NCBI GenBank assembly: GCA_002840125.1
Contig: PGZF01000005.1
Location: 1 to 64,000 of the forward strand
From: Gammaproteobacteria bacterium HGW-Gammaproteobacteria-15
GTDB lineage: Bacteria > Pseudomonadota > Gammaproteobacteria > Enterobacterales > Alteromonadaceae
Reading direction: 5' to 3'
Length of the DNA stretch: 64,000 nucleotides
The notes under the pieces are model-generated. The model did not search any database. It was not told where the DNA came from and was given only the letters and a program-made list of their open reading frames with translations. Position numbers and translations under genes: made by a program. Positions 26,883-36,247 of the stretch are shown here, in pieces (within the stretch, counting starts at the first letter, position 1; every line of letters starts with the position of its first letter).

Positions 26883-27656
26883 TTACGTCTTCGCGGTTAA
26901 ATCCAGTTGGCGGAACTGCCAGCGTACATCGCCCGTGGCAGAAAAAAACCAGTCACACCACTGCGGCCCGCCGTTGACGGTTTGCCAATCGGGCGTTGGC
27001 AAAAACTGCACTGAGCTGGCCGGGCAGCCAACAATATCAATATCATGTTCACGGCGCTGATAAGCATAGTGCGCATGGCCATGGGCAATACCTCTAATAC
27101 GTGGCTGTGCCGCTATGGCCTGCCACAGCCCGGTTTGATCTAACTGGCCGTGTTTATCAATAAAACAGTTAAGCGGCCGCGGGTGATGATGACAAAACAG
27201 CCACAGTGCCTGCGCAGTACTTTGCCGGCATTGCTCTGCCAGCCATTGTTGCTGCGCTGGCGGGAAAACACCGGCAGGCGTCGGCCCCTTGGTATCAAGC
27301 AGCAGCAACTGCCAGCGCGCCAGTTGAAGGCTGCGTTCAGGCCGAAACGGCGCTTGCTGGCATAATACCTCAAGCTGGGCAATATCATCATGATTACCGG
27401 GCAAACAAAATACCGGGCAACTTAGTGGCGCCAGCAATTGAGCCAGCAACTGATAAGATGCGGTACTGTGATCTTGAGTAACATCGCCGGTTAGCAATAC
27501 TGCATCGGGTTGTTCTGCTATTAGCGTATCGACAATAGCCGCCAGATGGGCAGCAGGTTGTATCTGTTGGTAGCGATCATCAAATGCTGCCAGCAAATGG
27601 CAGTCGCTAAGCTGGGCAATGTGGTATGCAGATTTCGGGCTAAAGTGGTACTGCAT
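26883..27656 (-). CDS. cpdA: 3',5'-cyclic AMP phosphodiesterase
   Basis: 257 residues from ATG 27656, which overlaps the yqiB stop as TGATG. It is a calcineurin-type phosphoesterase with the metal-ligand motifs in order: QLSDCHL (D-x-H), LLTGDVTQD, CLPGNHDD, and HGHAHY. CpdA hydrolyses cAMP and so tunes CRP-dependent expression. The first motif reads DCH, as in other CpdA proteins (SDTHLFA type). Its operon position between yqiB and yqiA is conserved. Confidence 0.92.
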   Translation of the reverse strand: MQYHFSPKSAYHIAQLSDCHLLAAFDDRYQQIQPAAHLAAIVDTLIAEQPDAVLLTGDVTQDHSTASYQLLAQLLAPLSCPVFCLPGNHDDIAQLEVLCQQAPFRPERSLQLARWQLLLLDTKGPTPAGVFPPAQQQWLAEQCRQSTAQALWLFCHHHPRPLNCFIDKHGQLDQTGLWQAIAAQPRIRGIAHGHAHYAYQRREHDIDIVGCPASSVQFLPTPDWQTVNGGPQWCDWFFSATGDVRWQFRQLDLTAKT

Positions 27657-28096
27657 CAGGCGAACGCTAACTCGCGGTTTATATAACCCTGGCCGGCACA
27701 TAACTTTAACCAGTCGCGCAGCAGCAGGTTAATCTGGCGTTTTTCGTCCGGCAGCAGCATATCAAGATTAGGGTAGTCATAACGGGCTTTAAAACCACTG
27801 ATCTGCTGACAGGCCAGCACTTCAGCTACCCGCGCATCATGGTACAGCCGCACCACAAAGCTGGGGCGGAAATAAACGTCACGCTCGTCGGTGAGCTCAA
27901 TTTGTAATGTGGTAGTAAAGCGCGCCACATCAGTAACACTAATGCGATAGCAATGCAGATCCGACACCTGAATTACCGTAGCCTGGCCTGGTGTTGCATC
28001 CTCAGCCAGATAGCGGTTTAACTGAGCATAGTTACGTTCGCACAGCGCCAGAAAATCCGGTAATTTTGGTACATATTTCTGGCGTTTAAACCACAC
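27656..28096 (-). CDS. yqiB: DUF1249 protein YqiB
   Basis: 146 residues with GTG start, supported by GGGGAGG 5 nt upstream. It matches DUF1249: PDFLALCERNYAQLNRYL at the N-terminus, DLHCYRISV and the late RYDYPNLDMLLPDEKRQINLLLRDWL block. The function is unknown; the gene is consistently placed between nudF and cpdA in gammaproteobacteria. Its start lies 1 nt after the nudF stop, so expression is coupled. Confidence 0.9.
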   Translation of the reverse strand: MWFKRQKYVPKLPDFLALCERNYAQLNRYLAEDATPGQATVIQVSDLHCYRISVTDVARFTTTLQIELTDERDVYFRPSFVVRLYHDARVAEVLACQQISGFKARYDYPNLDMLLPDEKRQINLLLRDWLKLCAGQGYINRELAFA

Positions 28097-28097
28097 C

Positions 28098-28733
28098 CTA
28101 GCCTCCCCAGGCTTGTTTTACTTTGTCCAGATTAAGTGCCAGCCATTGCAGCGCAATGACACTGGCAGCGTTATCAATTTTTTGCTCAACCAATAGCTGC
28201 ATAGCAGCCGGGCGCGGTACCAGATGCACTTTAATATCTTCATGCTCTTCTGCCAGGCCAAATATACCGGTGTGCACCGGTTGCGTTATCCGGCCTAAAA
28301 ACAGCTGAATACGCTCGGTGGTGCCACCCGGGCTGGATAAGTAGCTAAGCATAGGCCAAAGTTCATCAATTGTTAACCCTGCTTCTTCCTGGGCTTCACG
28401 CTTTGCCACCTGCTCCGCACTCTCGCCGGGCTCAATCATACCGGCAACCGCCTCCAGCAGCCAGGGGCTGTGGCTGGTAGCGGCAGCACCGGCACGAATT
28501 TGCTCAATCAATACCAGCTCGTCTGTTTGGGCATTGTAAGGCAACACCACTACCGCATGGCCACGTTCAAAAATTTCACGCTGAATCGGCCCACTCCAAC
28601 TACCGTTAAACAACCTGTGGCGTAAGGTATAACGCTCTAAGCGGAAGAAACCCTGAAAAACCGTGGTTTTGTCGAGAATTTCCAGATCCTGATGGCCAAA
28701 TGATGGATACTGGCCAAAGTTGAATTTAGACAT
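28098..28733 (-). CDS. nudF: ADP-ribose pyrophosphatase (Nudix)
   Basis: 211 residues from ATG 28733 (a GTG 12 nt upstream is also open). The full Nudix box is present (GMIEPGESAEQVAKREAQEEAGL pattern GX5EX7REXXEEXG). Upstream is the NudF-typical RHRLFNGSWSGPIQREIFERGHAVVVLPY. It cleaves ADP-ribose to AMP and ribose-5-phosphate, limiting ADP-ribose build-up. It is the first gene of the run yqiB-cpdA-yqiA-parE-TPR-parC and is divergent from tolC, as in E. coli. Confidence 0.93.
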   Translation of the reverse strand: MSKFNFGQYPSFGHQDLEILDKTTVFQGFFRLERYTLRHRLFNGSWSGPIQREIFERGHAVVVLPYNAQTDELVLIEQIRAGAAATSHSPWLLEAVAGMIEPGESAEQVAKREAQEEAGLTIDELWPMLSYLSSPGGTTERIQLFLGRITQPVHTGIFGLAEEHEDIKVHLVPRPAAMQLLVEQKIDNAASVIALQWLALNLDKVKQAWGG

Positions 28734-28852
28734 AACGGCACTCACATTCTGTTACACTCTTGCGTGTAACTTTACGGTTTAATGATTACTTAGTTTACAG
28801 TAACAGAGTATTATTCGTGCAGTTTCCTTTTAGTTGGCCAGGATTGGTAAAA

Positions 28853-30148
28853 ATGAAAAAAACCTTAATAAGCACCTTGTTAGCCTCCACTTTCGGTTTG
28901 CTAAGCCTGCAAGCCACTGCAGCAGATCTGCAGGAAATTTATCAGCTGGCTGTACAAAAAGATCCAACAGTATTACGCGCTGCAGCTACCCGTGATGCAG
29001 CAGCATTAAGCATTGATGTCTCGCGGGCCGCTTTATTGCCAAGCGTTACAGCCACAGCCGGTTTTGGCCGTCGCGATCAGGCAAGTCGCAGTTTTGATGG
29101 CCCGAACACTACCTCTGCCAGCATTAGTTTAAACCAGACACTTTTTAATTGGGGTGACTGGAAGCGTTTATCCCGTGCCGAGCAGGTTGCATTACAAGTA
29201 CAGACAGTTTACGACAGCGAAATGCAAAACCTGATTGTGCGGGTAACAGATGCCTATTTCAATGTGTTGGGAGCTTCTGATGATCTGGGCTTTGCTCAGG
29301 CAGAAAAGCGCGCAATTGAGCGCCAGTTAGAACAAACTAAACAACGTTTTGCTGTTGGCTTAACAGCCATTACCGACGTACATGAAGCACAGGCGCAGTA
29401 TGACAGTGCAGTAGCCCGCGAAATAGCAGCAGAAAACGAGCTGGAAAATGCCCGTGAGTTTTTACGTGAAATTACCGGTCAGTACCATGACGATTTATCC
29501 CAGCTAAATACCGATAAATTTGCTCCAGGTGCACCGTCTCCTGCATCAGTGCAGGATTGGGTTACACAAGCGCAGGATTATAACCTGGTATTAAAAAGCC
29601 AGCGTGTGCTACTGGATATTGCTGATAAAGATATTGACCTGGCCCGTGCCGGCCACTACCCAACGTTGGGCCTAACTGCGACTTTAGGCACTGAAAAAGC
29701 CTCAGGCTTTGATCGTGGTGATAGCAGCTCTGTTGGAGTTAATCTGAACGTCCCTATTTATAGTGGCGGCGGCGTATCAGCCGGGGTAGAAGTCGCTAAA
29801 GCTAACTATGTTGAAGTAGGCCAGACACTGGAACTAAACCACCGCGCCGTTATTCGTCAGGTTCGCGTGTCGTTTAATGGTGTAAATGCGCAGATTTCTT
29901 CTATCCGCGCGTTAGAGCAAGCGGTGGTATCTGCTGAGAGTGCATTAAATGCTACAGAAGCGGGTTTTGAAGTAGGTACACGCACTATTGTTGACGTACT
30001 ACAAAGCACCCGTAACCTGTTTGAAGCGCGCCGTAACTTATCCAGCGCCCGTTATGCTTATATCGTTACTATGCTGCAATTAAAACAAGCGGCAGGTAGC
30101 TTGTCTGAGCAAGATTTAGCAGCAGTTAATCAGGCTCTGACTAACTGA
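28853..30148 (+). CDS. tolC: Outer-membrane efflux channel TolC
   Basis: 431 residues from ATG 28853 (AGGA 9 nt upstream); the frame extends upstream without a better start. A signal peptide ends at QATAA. Two repeated halves follow, each with the TolC helical pattern: ADLQEIYQLAVQKDPTVLRA, TDAYFNVLGASDDLGFAQAEK, LTAITDVHEAQAQYDSA in the first and VGTRTIVDVLQSTRNLFEARRNLS in the second. The trimer forms the exit duct for AcrAB-type pumps and type I secretion. It is shorter than E. coli TolC (493) mainly because the C-terminal tail is missing. Confidence 0.93.
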   Translation: MKKTLISTLLASTFGLLSLQATAADLQEIYQLAVQKDPTVLRAAATRDAAALSIDVSRAALLPSVTATAGFGRRDQASRSFDGPNTTSASISLNQTLFNWGDWKRLSRAEQVALQVQTVYDSEMQNLIVRVTDAYFNVLGASDDLGFAQAEKRAIERQLEQTKQRFAVGLTAITDVHEAQAQYDSAVAREIAAENELENAREFLREITGQYHDDLSQLNTDKFAPGAPSPASVQDWVTQAQDYNLVLKSQRVLLDIADKDIDLARAGHYPTLGLTATLGTEKASGFDRGDSSSVGVNLNVPIYSGGGVSAGVEVAKANYVEVGQTLELNHRAVIRQVRVSFNGVNAQISSIRALEQAVVSAESALNATEAGFEVGTRTIVDVLQSTRNLFEARRNLSSARYAYIVTMLQLKQAAGSLSEQDLAAVNQALTN

Positions 30149-30156
30149 TCTTATTC

Positions 30157-30182
30157 AGGTTCACCGCGCCCGCGGTGAACCT
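30157..30182 (+). terminator. Strong hairpin after tolC
   Basis: AGGTTCACCGCG pairs perfectly with CGCGGTGAACCT over 12 bp with almost no loop. No T-run follows, so it may protect the 3' end of tolC mRNA or act as a weak terminator. Confidence 0.55.
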
Positions 30183-30255
30183 CTTACCAGTTTTCACTAT
30201 TCCCGCCGTCAATTTTCGTTACAATAGCGCATTATTTTTTTGTTGAGGATATGGC

Positions 30256-31188
30256 GTGGTTCAGGCTCCGCGATTCAACTGGCGTTTTTTATTACCGCAA
30301 TACTGGCTAATTTGGTTCGGTGCTGCTTTGTTATGGCTGCTTAGCTGGTTGCCTTACCGGGTGTTAATGATATTAGGCTCAGGCCTTGGCAGCTTGTTGT
30401 ATAAAGTACTGAAATCGCGCCGTAAGGTGGCGTTACGTAATATCGAATTGTGCTTTCCTCAGATGCCGGCAGATGAGCAAGTGGCGCTGGTAAAACGAAA
30501 TTTTGCTGAAACCGGCAGAGCACTGTTTGATACCGTGATTGGCTGGTGGTGGCCGCAATGGCGGATACGCCGCATTGCCCTGTTTAAAGGCTACGAACAT
30601 ATAGCCGCCGCCAGGGCTGAGGGTAAAGGTGTGCTATTGCTTGCCCCCCATGTACTGCATCTGGAAGGCGTGTGCCGGGCTTTTGGCCTGACGCATCCCA
30701 GTATTGGTTTTTACCGGCCTCATAATAACCCGTTACTGGATTACCTGACTTACCATGGCCGCAGCAAAAGCAATAAATACATGATAGGCAAGCGCGATGT
30801 AAAAGGCCTGATCCGGGCGCTGAATCAGGGCGAAGTGTGTTTTTATCTGCCAGATCAGGATTATGGCCGCACCAAGGCTGAATTTGTGCCGTTTTTTGCG
30901 GTTAAGGATACCGCGTCAACCACCGGCACTTTGCTATTTGCCAATGTTGCCAATTGTGCTGTAATACCGGTTATTACCCGCCGCCTGCCAGGCAGCCAGG
31001 GCTATGAAATAGAAGTACAACCTGCGCTGGAACCTTTTCCCACCGGCGACGATAAAGCTGATGTTACCCGGGTAAACCAATGGGTAGAGCAGGTGGTACT
31101 GCGCGCGCCTGAGCAGTATATGTGGTTACACCGGCGCTTTAAAACCCGGCCGGATCCTGATGCACCGTCATTGTATAAAGGAAGCTGA
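30256..31188 (+). CDS. Lipid A biosynthesis lauroyl/palmitoleoyl acyltransferase (LpxL/LpxP family)
   Basis: 310 residues, GTG start with GAGG upstream. An N-terminal membrane helix is followed by RRKVALRNIELCFP, the HX4E catalytic motif in PHVLHLEG, the FYRPHNNPLLD segment and YLPDQDYG, all typical of the LpxL/LpxM/LpxP group. It adds a secondary acyl chain to Kdo2-lipid IVA at the inner membrane. Which acyl chain is used cannot be read from sequence. The next gene starts 4 nt later. Confidence 0.9.
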   Translation: MVQAPRFNWRFLLPQYWLIWFGAALLWLLSWLPYRVLMILGSGLGSLLYKVLKSRRKVALRNIELCFPQMPADEQVALVKRNFAETGRALFDTVIGWWWPQWRIRRIALFKGYEHIAAARAEGKGVLLLAPHVLHLEGVCRAFGLTHPSIGFYRPHNNPLLDYLTYHGRSKSNKYMIGKRDVKGLIRALNQGEVCFYLPDQDYGRTKAEFVPFFAVKDTASTTGTLLFANVANCAVIPVITRRLPGSQGYEIEVQPALEPFPTGDDKADVTRVNQWVEQVVLRAPEQYMWLHRRFKTRPDPDAPSLYKGS

Positions 31189-31191
31189 ATT

Positions 31192-31779
31192 ATGTGGTTT
31201 TGGTTTCGTAGCATAGTGTTGCTGCTGGTGTTGGGTGGTTTAGGCTATCTGTTAATGACCAAGCCAGATTTTTTGATCCGTAAAGACTCTGTCAATCAGG
31301 CCGCTGACGGTTTCAGCCAGTTTTACAGTAAAATCCGTGGCTCTATTGCTGATGGCGCCAGAGAATTATCTAAATTCAAGCTAGACCTGCCCGACACCAG
31401 CGATAAGCTGACGCTGCAGTTACAACAACGGGCTAAAGTTGTGGTACCGGGTGCCCCGAACTGGCGCGGCCAGGTAATTGACCGCCGGTTTCGTGAAGGT
31501 GACACCGTTAAAACCAAGCTAAGCGAGTATGCCCGAGCTGAAAACATAGAGCTATTCTGGACCTTGCCACGCGACTATGTGGTAAAGCAGTATTTTCAGG
31601 TCGATAGCAGCCTTATTGACACCGTGTATCAGGTAGCGCAGGCAATAGCACCGGATTTTCACTCACCGGTAATCAGCTTTTACTGCCCGCGTGAACGGGC
31701 CGCTGTTATCACAGACAAAGCCAATGAGCACCTGAGCGAACATTGCATCCCGGCCAATACCAAACCTAAAGCGGATTAA
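31192..31779 (+). CDS. Membrane-anchored protein with TcpQ-like C-terminal domain
   Basis: 195 residues, AAAGGA before the ATG. One N-terminal transmembrane helix (~4-22) is followed by a periplasmic region. The end (~95-185) resembles the TcpQ/PilL-type domain: REGDTVKTKLSEYARAENIELFW, then DYVVKQYFQVDSSLIDTVYQVAQ and a Cys pair (FYCPRERA, SEHCIP) able to form a disulfide. TcpQ-type domains help localise secretins. No pilus genes are nearby; the gene is co-transcribed with the lipid A acyltransferase, so an envelope role is all that can be inferred. Its last 14 nt overlap glnE tail to tail. Confidence 0.65.
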   Translation: MWFWFRSIVLLLVLGGLGYLLMTKPDFLIRKDSVNQAADGFSQFYSKIRGSIADGARELSKFKLDLPDTSDKLTLQLQQRAKVVVPGAPNWRGQVIDRRFREGDTVKTKLSEYARAENIELFWTLPRDYVVKQYFQVDSSLIDTVYQVAQAIAPDFHSPVISFYCPRERAAVITDKANEHLSEHCIPANTKPKAD

Positions 31780-34573
31780 ACAGCTTGCGCCAGCATTGCT
31801 CTACCGTCTGCTTTGCCTGCGCCAGGCTATCTTGTTCAGGCAACGTTGCCGGGGCCAGCGTCTGGCGATGGCCCGCGCCACGTAATAACTGATAAGCCTG
31901 TTGCAATTCCTGCACTTGTTGTGGTGCTAATAAACCACATTCTGCTGCGGCATCCAGAATACGGATATTGTCGCTGTAACGATATAATTGCGCGTGCTCA
32001 GCGGCATAACCCAGCACCAGATACTGGCTGATAAACTCCAGATCAACTATCCCCCCCATACTGTGTTTAGGATCTGCCGATGCTACGCCATGATGCTGGC
32101 GCAACTTTTCACGCATTTGCAGTACTTCTTCGCGCAATTTAGCCAGATCACGTGGTTGGCTTACTATCTGCTGACGGATATGTTCAAACTTCTGCCGTAT
32201 TGCGCTGCTGCCATAAATAGCCCGCGCCCGCACCAGCGCCTGATGCTCCCAGGTCCAGGCTTCCTCGCGCATATACTCGGCATAGGTTTGAATATGGATC
32301 GCCAGTAACCCCGAGTTACCGGATGGCCGCAACCGGGTATCTATGTCATACAATACACCGCTGTTGGTGCGGGTGGTGCACAGGTGCAGTACCCTTTGCA
32401 CCAGCTTTAAATAAAACTGGCGCGAGTCAATGGCCCGCTCGCCCGACGTGGCTTGCTGCGTATCGCACTGATGCACAAAAACTAAATCCAGATCCGAGCC
32501 ATAACCCAGCTCCAGCCCGCCCAGTTTGCCGTAGGCAATGACGGCAAAGCCTTTGTCGCCGTCGGTCAGGCCGGCTGGCATACCATAGCGTTCGGTCATC
32601 TGCTGCCAGGCTAATTCTACCACCTGCGCCAGCAATACTTCTGCCAGCCAGGTCAAATGATCGCTGACTTTCATCAGCGGCAACACACCACTGATATCAG
32701 CAGCGGCAATGCGTAATTGCTGTGCTTGTTTATATTGACGCAAGGTTTCCATTAACAATTCCAGATCATCAGACGGCACCCGCAGCATGTGCTGGCGCAG
32801 CCGATCCTGATAATCGGCCTGAGTGGCAACCTGATACAACTGTGCCGGGTCGATCAGTTCGTCCAGCAGCATAGGGTAACGTGACAATTGCTCTGCCAGC
32901 CAACCGCTTTGGGTACATAACAGCACCAATTGCTGTAAAGCAGCCGGGTTTTCAAACAGGAGTTCGAGGTAAGCGGTGCGGGTAACAATCTGACGAAATA
33001 CACTTAATACCCGGCTTAGCACCGTTGGCGACGATCGCTGTTGCTGCAGCATATGCAGCAGCAGCGGAACAAGCTTGGCCAGAAAATCGCGGCCACGCGG
33101 GCCGACGCTACGTTTCTGGCAATCCAGCTTAAATTGCTGCAACAGATTAATCAGTTCAGTAGCGTCCGGTGCAGTTAGCCATTCCAGTTGAGTTGCCAGT
33201 TCTTCTGCCGGTTGTTCGCTATCCCAAATCAACCGGCCCAGGGTAATTTCCTGTTGCTCCAGTTCTTCGCCGTTATCAATAACCAGTTTAAATTGCTGAT
33301 GTACTCTGGCCATAGCACTGTCGATTTGTTGTTGTAACTGCTCCCAGTTATCCAGCCCTAAAGACACCAGCAACTGGGCCTGTGTCAGCCCGTCTTGCGG
33401 TAAAGTTTGGGTTTGCTGATCATCAATACCCTGCAAAGCCTGCTCTACAGTACGCAGCAGCAAATAATCGTCCTGCAGCTCGGTGACCTGTTGCCAGGTT
33501 AATACTTCTTCATCTGCCAGCACCGGCAGCGCCTTTAATAAAGCCGGCTGTTGCATTGCCGGTATCCGGCCACCGCGGATTAATTGCAGGGTTTGTACGA
33601 TAAACTCAACTTCGCGAATGCCACCCACGCCCAATTTAATATTGTTGCGCCGGTTCAGGCGGCGGTTTTCCTGCTCAATTTGCTGTTTCATCCGCCGCAG
33701 CGATTCAATGGCAGAAAAATCAATATAACGCCGGTAAATAAAGGGCTTAAGCAACTGCTGCAACTCGGTGCTGTGATAACCGTCGGGGTTAAGAATACGG
33801 GCTTTTAACATGGCGTAGCGTTCCCACTCGCGCCCTTGCTCCTGATAATAATCTTCCATGGCGGCAAAGCTCAGCACCAGCGGGCCGCTGTCGCCAAAAG
33901 GCCGTAGCCGCATATCAACCCGGTAAACAAAGCCATCGGCCGTAACCTGATGCAAAGCGGCGATCAATTTTTGCCCCAGCCGGGTAAAAAATTGCTGGTT
34001 TTCACAACTGCGTCGTCCACCCGACGTTTCACCATTGGCCGGATAAGTAAAAATAAGATCAATATCAGACGAAAAATTCAGCTCAGCGCCGCCCAGCTTA
34101 CCCATACCCAACACCAGTAAAGGCATAGCATTGCCGCGCTCGTCCAGTGGCTTGCCCCACTGTTCGCTCAGTTGCTGATACGCCCAGTGATAAGCGGCAT
34201 TAATTAAGCTATCTGCCAGTTGTGATACCAACTGTAAACTGCGGCTAACGGTTTGCAATTTAAGCATGTCAGCGGCAAGAATGCGGCATAACTGCGCATT
34301 ACGGCAACGGCGCAGCGCAGCAAAAGCGGCGCTATCATCCAATACCTGCTCTTGTGGCAGTGCCACAACCGGCTGCTGTAATTGTTGCAACAGTACAGTG
34401 CTGTCGGTCAGCTCGGCCAGTAATGCAGGTTGTTGTTGCAAGGTTCGGCCAATAAAACTGCTGCCACTTAACAACCGGCGCAGCACGGCCTGTGCATCTG
34501 CATTAAGGCCGTCCAGCTCAAACCGGCTTAACATCTGCTTTAGATAACTTTGCAACACCGTTTCAGCCGCCAT
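31766..34573 (-). CDS. glnE: Glutamine synthetase adenylyltransferase/adenylyl-removing enzyme
   Basis: 935 residues (E. coli 946). Two nucleotidyltransferase domains are visible. The N-terminal adenylyl-removing domain has GMGKLGGAELNFSSDIDLIF, and the C-terminal adenylylating domain has AYGKLGGLELGYGSDLDLVF. Both keep the D-x-D metal motif. The helical linker between them senses PII. The enzyme adds AMP to, or removes it from, glutamine synthetase according to nitrogen status. ygiF lies 12 nt upstream on the same strand, as in E. coli. Confidence 0.96.
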   Translation of the reverse strand: MAAETVLQSYLKQMLSRFELDGLNADAQAVLRRLLSGSSFIGRTLQQQPALLAELTDSTVLLQQLQQPVVALPQEQVLDDSAAFAALRRCRNAQLCRILAADMLKLQTVSRSLQLVSQLADSLINAAYHWAYQQLSEQWGKPLDERGNAMPLLVLGMGKLGGAELNFSSDIDLIFTYPANGETSGGRRSCENQQFFTRLGQKLIAALHQVTADGFVYRVDMRLRPFGDSGPLVLSFAAMEDYYQEQGREWERYAMLKARILNPDGYHSTELQQLLKPFIYRRYIDFSAIESLRRMKQQIEQENRRLNRRNNIKLGVGGIREVEFIVQTLQLIRGGRIPAMQQPALLKALPVLADEEVLTWQQVTELQDDYLLLRTVEQALQGIDDQQTQTLPQDGLTQAQLLVSLGLDNWEQLQQQIDSAMARVHQQFKLVIDNGEELEQQEITLGRLIWDSEQPAEELATQLEWLTAPDATELINLLQQFKLDCQKRSVGPRGRDFLAKLVPLLLHMLQQQRSSPTVLSRVLSVFRQIVTRTAYLELLFENPAALQQLVLLCTQSGWLAEQLSRYPMLLDELIDPAQLYQVATQADYQDRLRQHMLRVPSDDLELLMETLRQYKQAQQLRIAAADISGVLPLMKVSDHLTWLAEVLLAQVVELAWQQMTERYGMPAGLTDGDKGFAVIAYGKLGGLELGYGSDLDLVFVHQCDTQQATSGERAIDSRQFYLKLVQRVLHLCTTRTNSGVLYDIDTRLRPSGNSGLLAIHIQTYAEYMREEAWTWEHQALVRARAIYGSSAIRQKFEHIRQQIVSQPRDLAKLREEVLQMREKLRQHHGVASADPKHSMGGIVDLEFISQYLVLGYAAEHAQLYRYSDNIRILDAAAECGLLAPQQVQELQQAYQLLRGAGHRQTLAPATLPEQDSLAQAKQTVEQCWRKLFNPL

Positions 34574-34585
34574 ATGCTCCCCGAT

Positions 34586-35488
34586 TTACACGCTTTGATA
34601 CAGATATTCAGACACAGCCAGCAGTAACTCATTGTAACGGCGCCAGCCAAACACCTTGTCGTCCTGCAATACGGCGTTGGCCAGAGCCGCAGCTTCTGTG
34701 GAGAAGTGCTGCAGTTGTGTCTGCTCAGATAACGACAACGCCAAAGCTGCTAAAGCCTTGCTAGCCATATTAAGTGCTGCCGCCTGCTGTGTTTGCCCAT
34801 AGCATGCCTCAGCTTGCTGCAACGCACGGATTTGCGCCAGTAAAGTAGTACCCGCATGCTGTGGTAATGCCAGCGGCTGCTGCGTACGCAGACTATATCC
34901 CCGCGCAGCTTTGCTCTGCCAGCCGGTGCGCAGTGGCAACTGTTGTAATAAGGTTTTGGCCAGTGCGAATAACTGCAGGGCGTTACCGCTAATCAGCTCC
35001 AGTTCCAGTTCGGCAATAGGCTGGCTGCGGTTGCCGGCGCGAATTTCGCCCTGATCATACGCCAGTTCAACGTCGCTGCCATCGGCACAGCGCAGCAACC
35101 AGATCTGGCGGCTAAAATCAGTACGGAACAGTTCGATCAGTTGCTGTTGTAACTGTGGGACACCGGTCTGCTCTGGCCAGATTTCTGCCGGAAAAGCATC
35201 CAGCTTTGGCACAACGCCGTCGCAGGGAACATTATATTCCGGCCGCATTTGCATAGCACCGTGCTGGCTACCGGCTAACTTAATAGTTTGCTCATAACGC
35301 CCCAGCTTTAACCGGCTACGCAGCCCCATATCATGGCGGCGGAACCAATTGTCGGCAGTATCAAAATAGGCATTTAATAAGGTGTTTTGCCCGGTATGCC
35401 GCAGCTCTCCCAGTTGCGGAATTAACTGCACTAAACTGCCCAGCCCGGTGGGCGGCAGCAGATACTTCAGTTCAAGTTCAGTACTCAT
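34586..35488 (-). CDS. ygiF: CYTH-domain inorganic triphosphatase, YgiF-like, short form
   Basis: 300 residues. The CYTH tunnel domain covers ~1-200: start MSTELELKYLL with the ExExK motif, then NAYFDTAD, MGLRSRLKLGRYEQTIK, and IAELELELISG. These proteins hydrolyse tripolyphosphate. E. coli YgiF is 433 residues with a C-terminal CHAD domain; here only ~100 helical residues remain after the CYTH domain, so CHAD is absent or badly shortened. It lies directly before glnE and its start codon is adjacent to the divergent ygiM unit. Confidence 0.87.
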   Translation of the reverse strand: MSTELELKYLLPPTGLGSLVQLIPQLGELRHTGQNTLLNAYFDTADNWFRRHDMGLRSRLKLGRYEQTIKLAGSQHGAMQMRPEYNVPCDGVVPKLDAFPAEIWPEQTGVPQLQQQLIELFRTDFSRQIWLLRCADGSDVELAYDQGEIRAGNRSQPIAELELELISGNALQLFALAKTLLQQLPLRTGWQSKAARGYSLRTQQPLALPQHAGTTLLAQIRALQQAEACYGQTQQAAALNMASKALAALALSLSEQTQLQHFSTEAAALANAVLQDDKVFGWRRYNELLLAVSEYLYQSV

Positions 35489-35622
35489 TGGTTACTCTGT
35501 GCGTCGCACTGACGGCCAAAGGCCGCGCAGCTGCTTTTAACCCTTGTCAATTGCAGTACAACTCCCTATCATCCAAGATATTGGCTGCAAAGCGGTTTCA
35601 TTTAAATAAGCTCAGGATACCT

Positions 35623-36222
35623 ATGTTCAGATTAATTAAAAGCACCCTGCTGGTATTATTTTCAGCCTGGTTGTTGGCGCTTTCCGCTCAGGCCAGTGCG
35701 CAAGACGGCTCTAAGCCCGCATTTATCAGTGATGCCCTATTTGTATTTCTGCATTCCGGCCCTAACAACCAGTACCGTATCATAGGCACCGTTAACGCTG
35801 GCCAGAGTGTTACTTTTCTGCGCGAAGACAGCGCCACCGGCTATGCCGAAATTCAGGTTGATGGTAAAACCGGCTGGTTACCGAAAGAACATGTTACTTA
35901 TACGCCAGGATTGGTTACCCAGCTAGAAAAGCTTAAAGCTGAATATGCCCAATACAACGAAACGGTGAATGCACTGGAGCAACAACGGGATCAGTTAAAC
36001 AGCCAGCTTAATGAAGCCGTATCCGAGCGGCAAAAAGCCGTAGAGCAACTGGAACAGGCCAACCGCGCCTACGAGCAACTCAAAGTGCAACTGGAAAATA
36101 CCCAAAGCTCTATCTGGGAAAAACCGATGGTGCTGGGTTCATTGATCCTGCTGGCAGGGTTAATTTTTGGCTTGCTGTTACCCCTGTTAATGCCCAAGCG
36201 CCGCAACAGCGAGCGCTGGTAA
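35623..36222 (+). CDS. ygiM: SH3-domain membrane protein YgiM-like
   Basis: 199 residues from ATG 35623 (AGGA upstream); an earlier frame overlaps the ygiF start and is rejected. Signal peptide (~1-26), bacterial SH3 domain (ISDALFVFLHSGPNNQYRIIGTVNAGQ to GKTGWLPKEHV, ~30-90), coiled coil rich in Gln/Glu (~100-165), one transmembrane helix (~172-192) and a basic tail. This is the TIGR04211 YgiM layout. Its function is unknown; SH3b domains usually bind peptidoglycan. It is divergent from ygiF and close to cca in related genomes. Confidence 0.87.
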   Translation: MFRLIKSTLLVLFSAWLLALSAQASAQDGSKPAFISDALFVFLHSGPNNQYRIIGTVNAGQSVTFLREDSATGYAEIQVDGKTGWLPKEHVTYTPGLVTQLEKLKAEYAQYNETVNALEQQRDQLNSQLNEAVSERQKAVEQLEQANRAYEQLKVQLENTQSSIWEKPMVLGSLILLAGLIFGLLLPLLMPKRRNSERW

Positions 36223-36247
36223 CTATTATTGTTTTAGTACCTGTTGC

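Noticed and set aside
30157-30182. Classical rho-independent terminator after tolC
   Set aside because: The stem is excellent but no T-run follows; kept only as a hairpin with moderate confidence.
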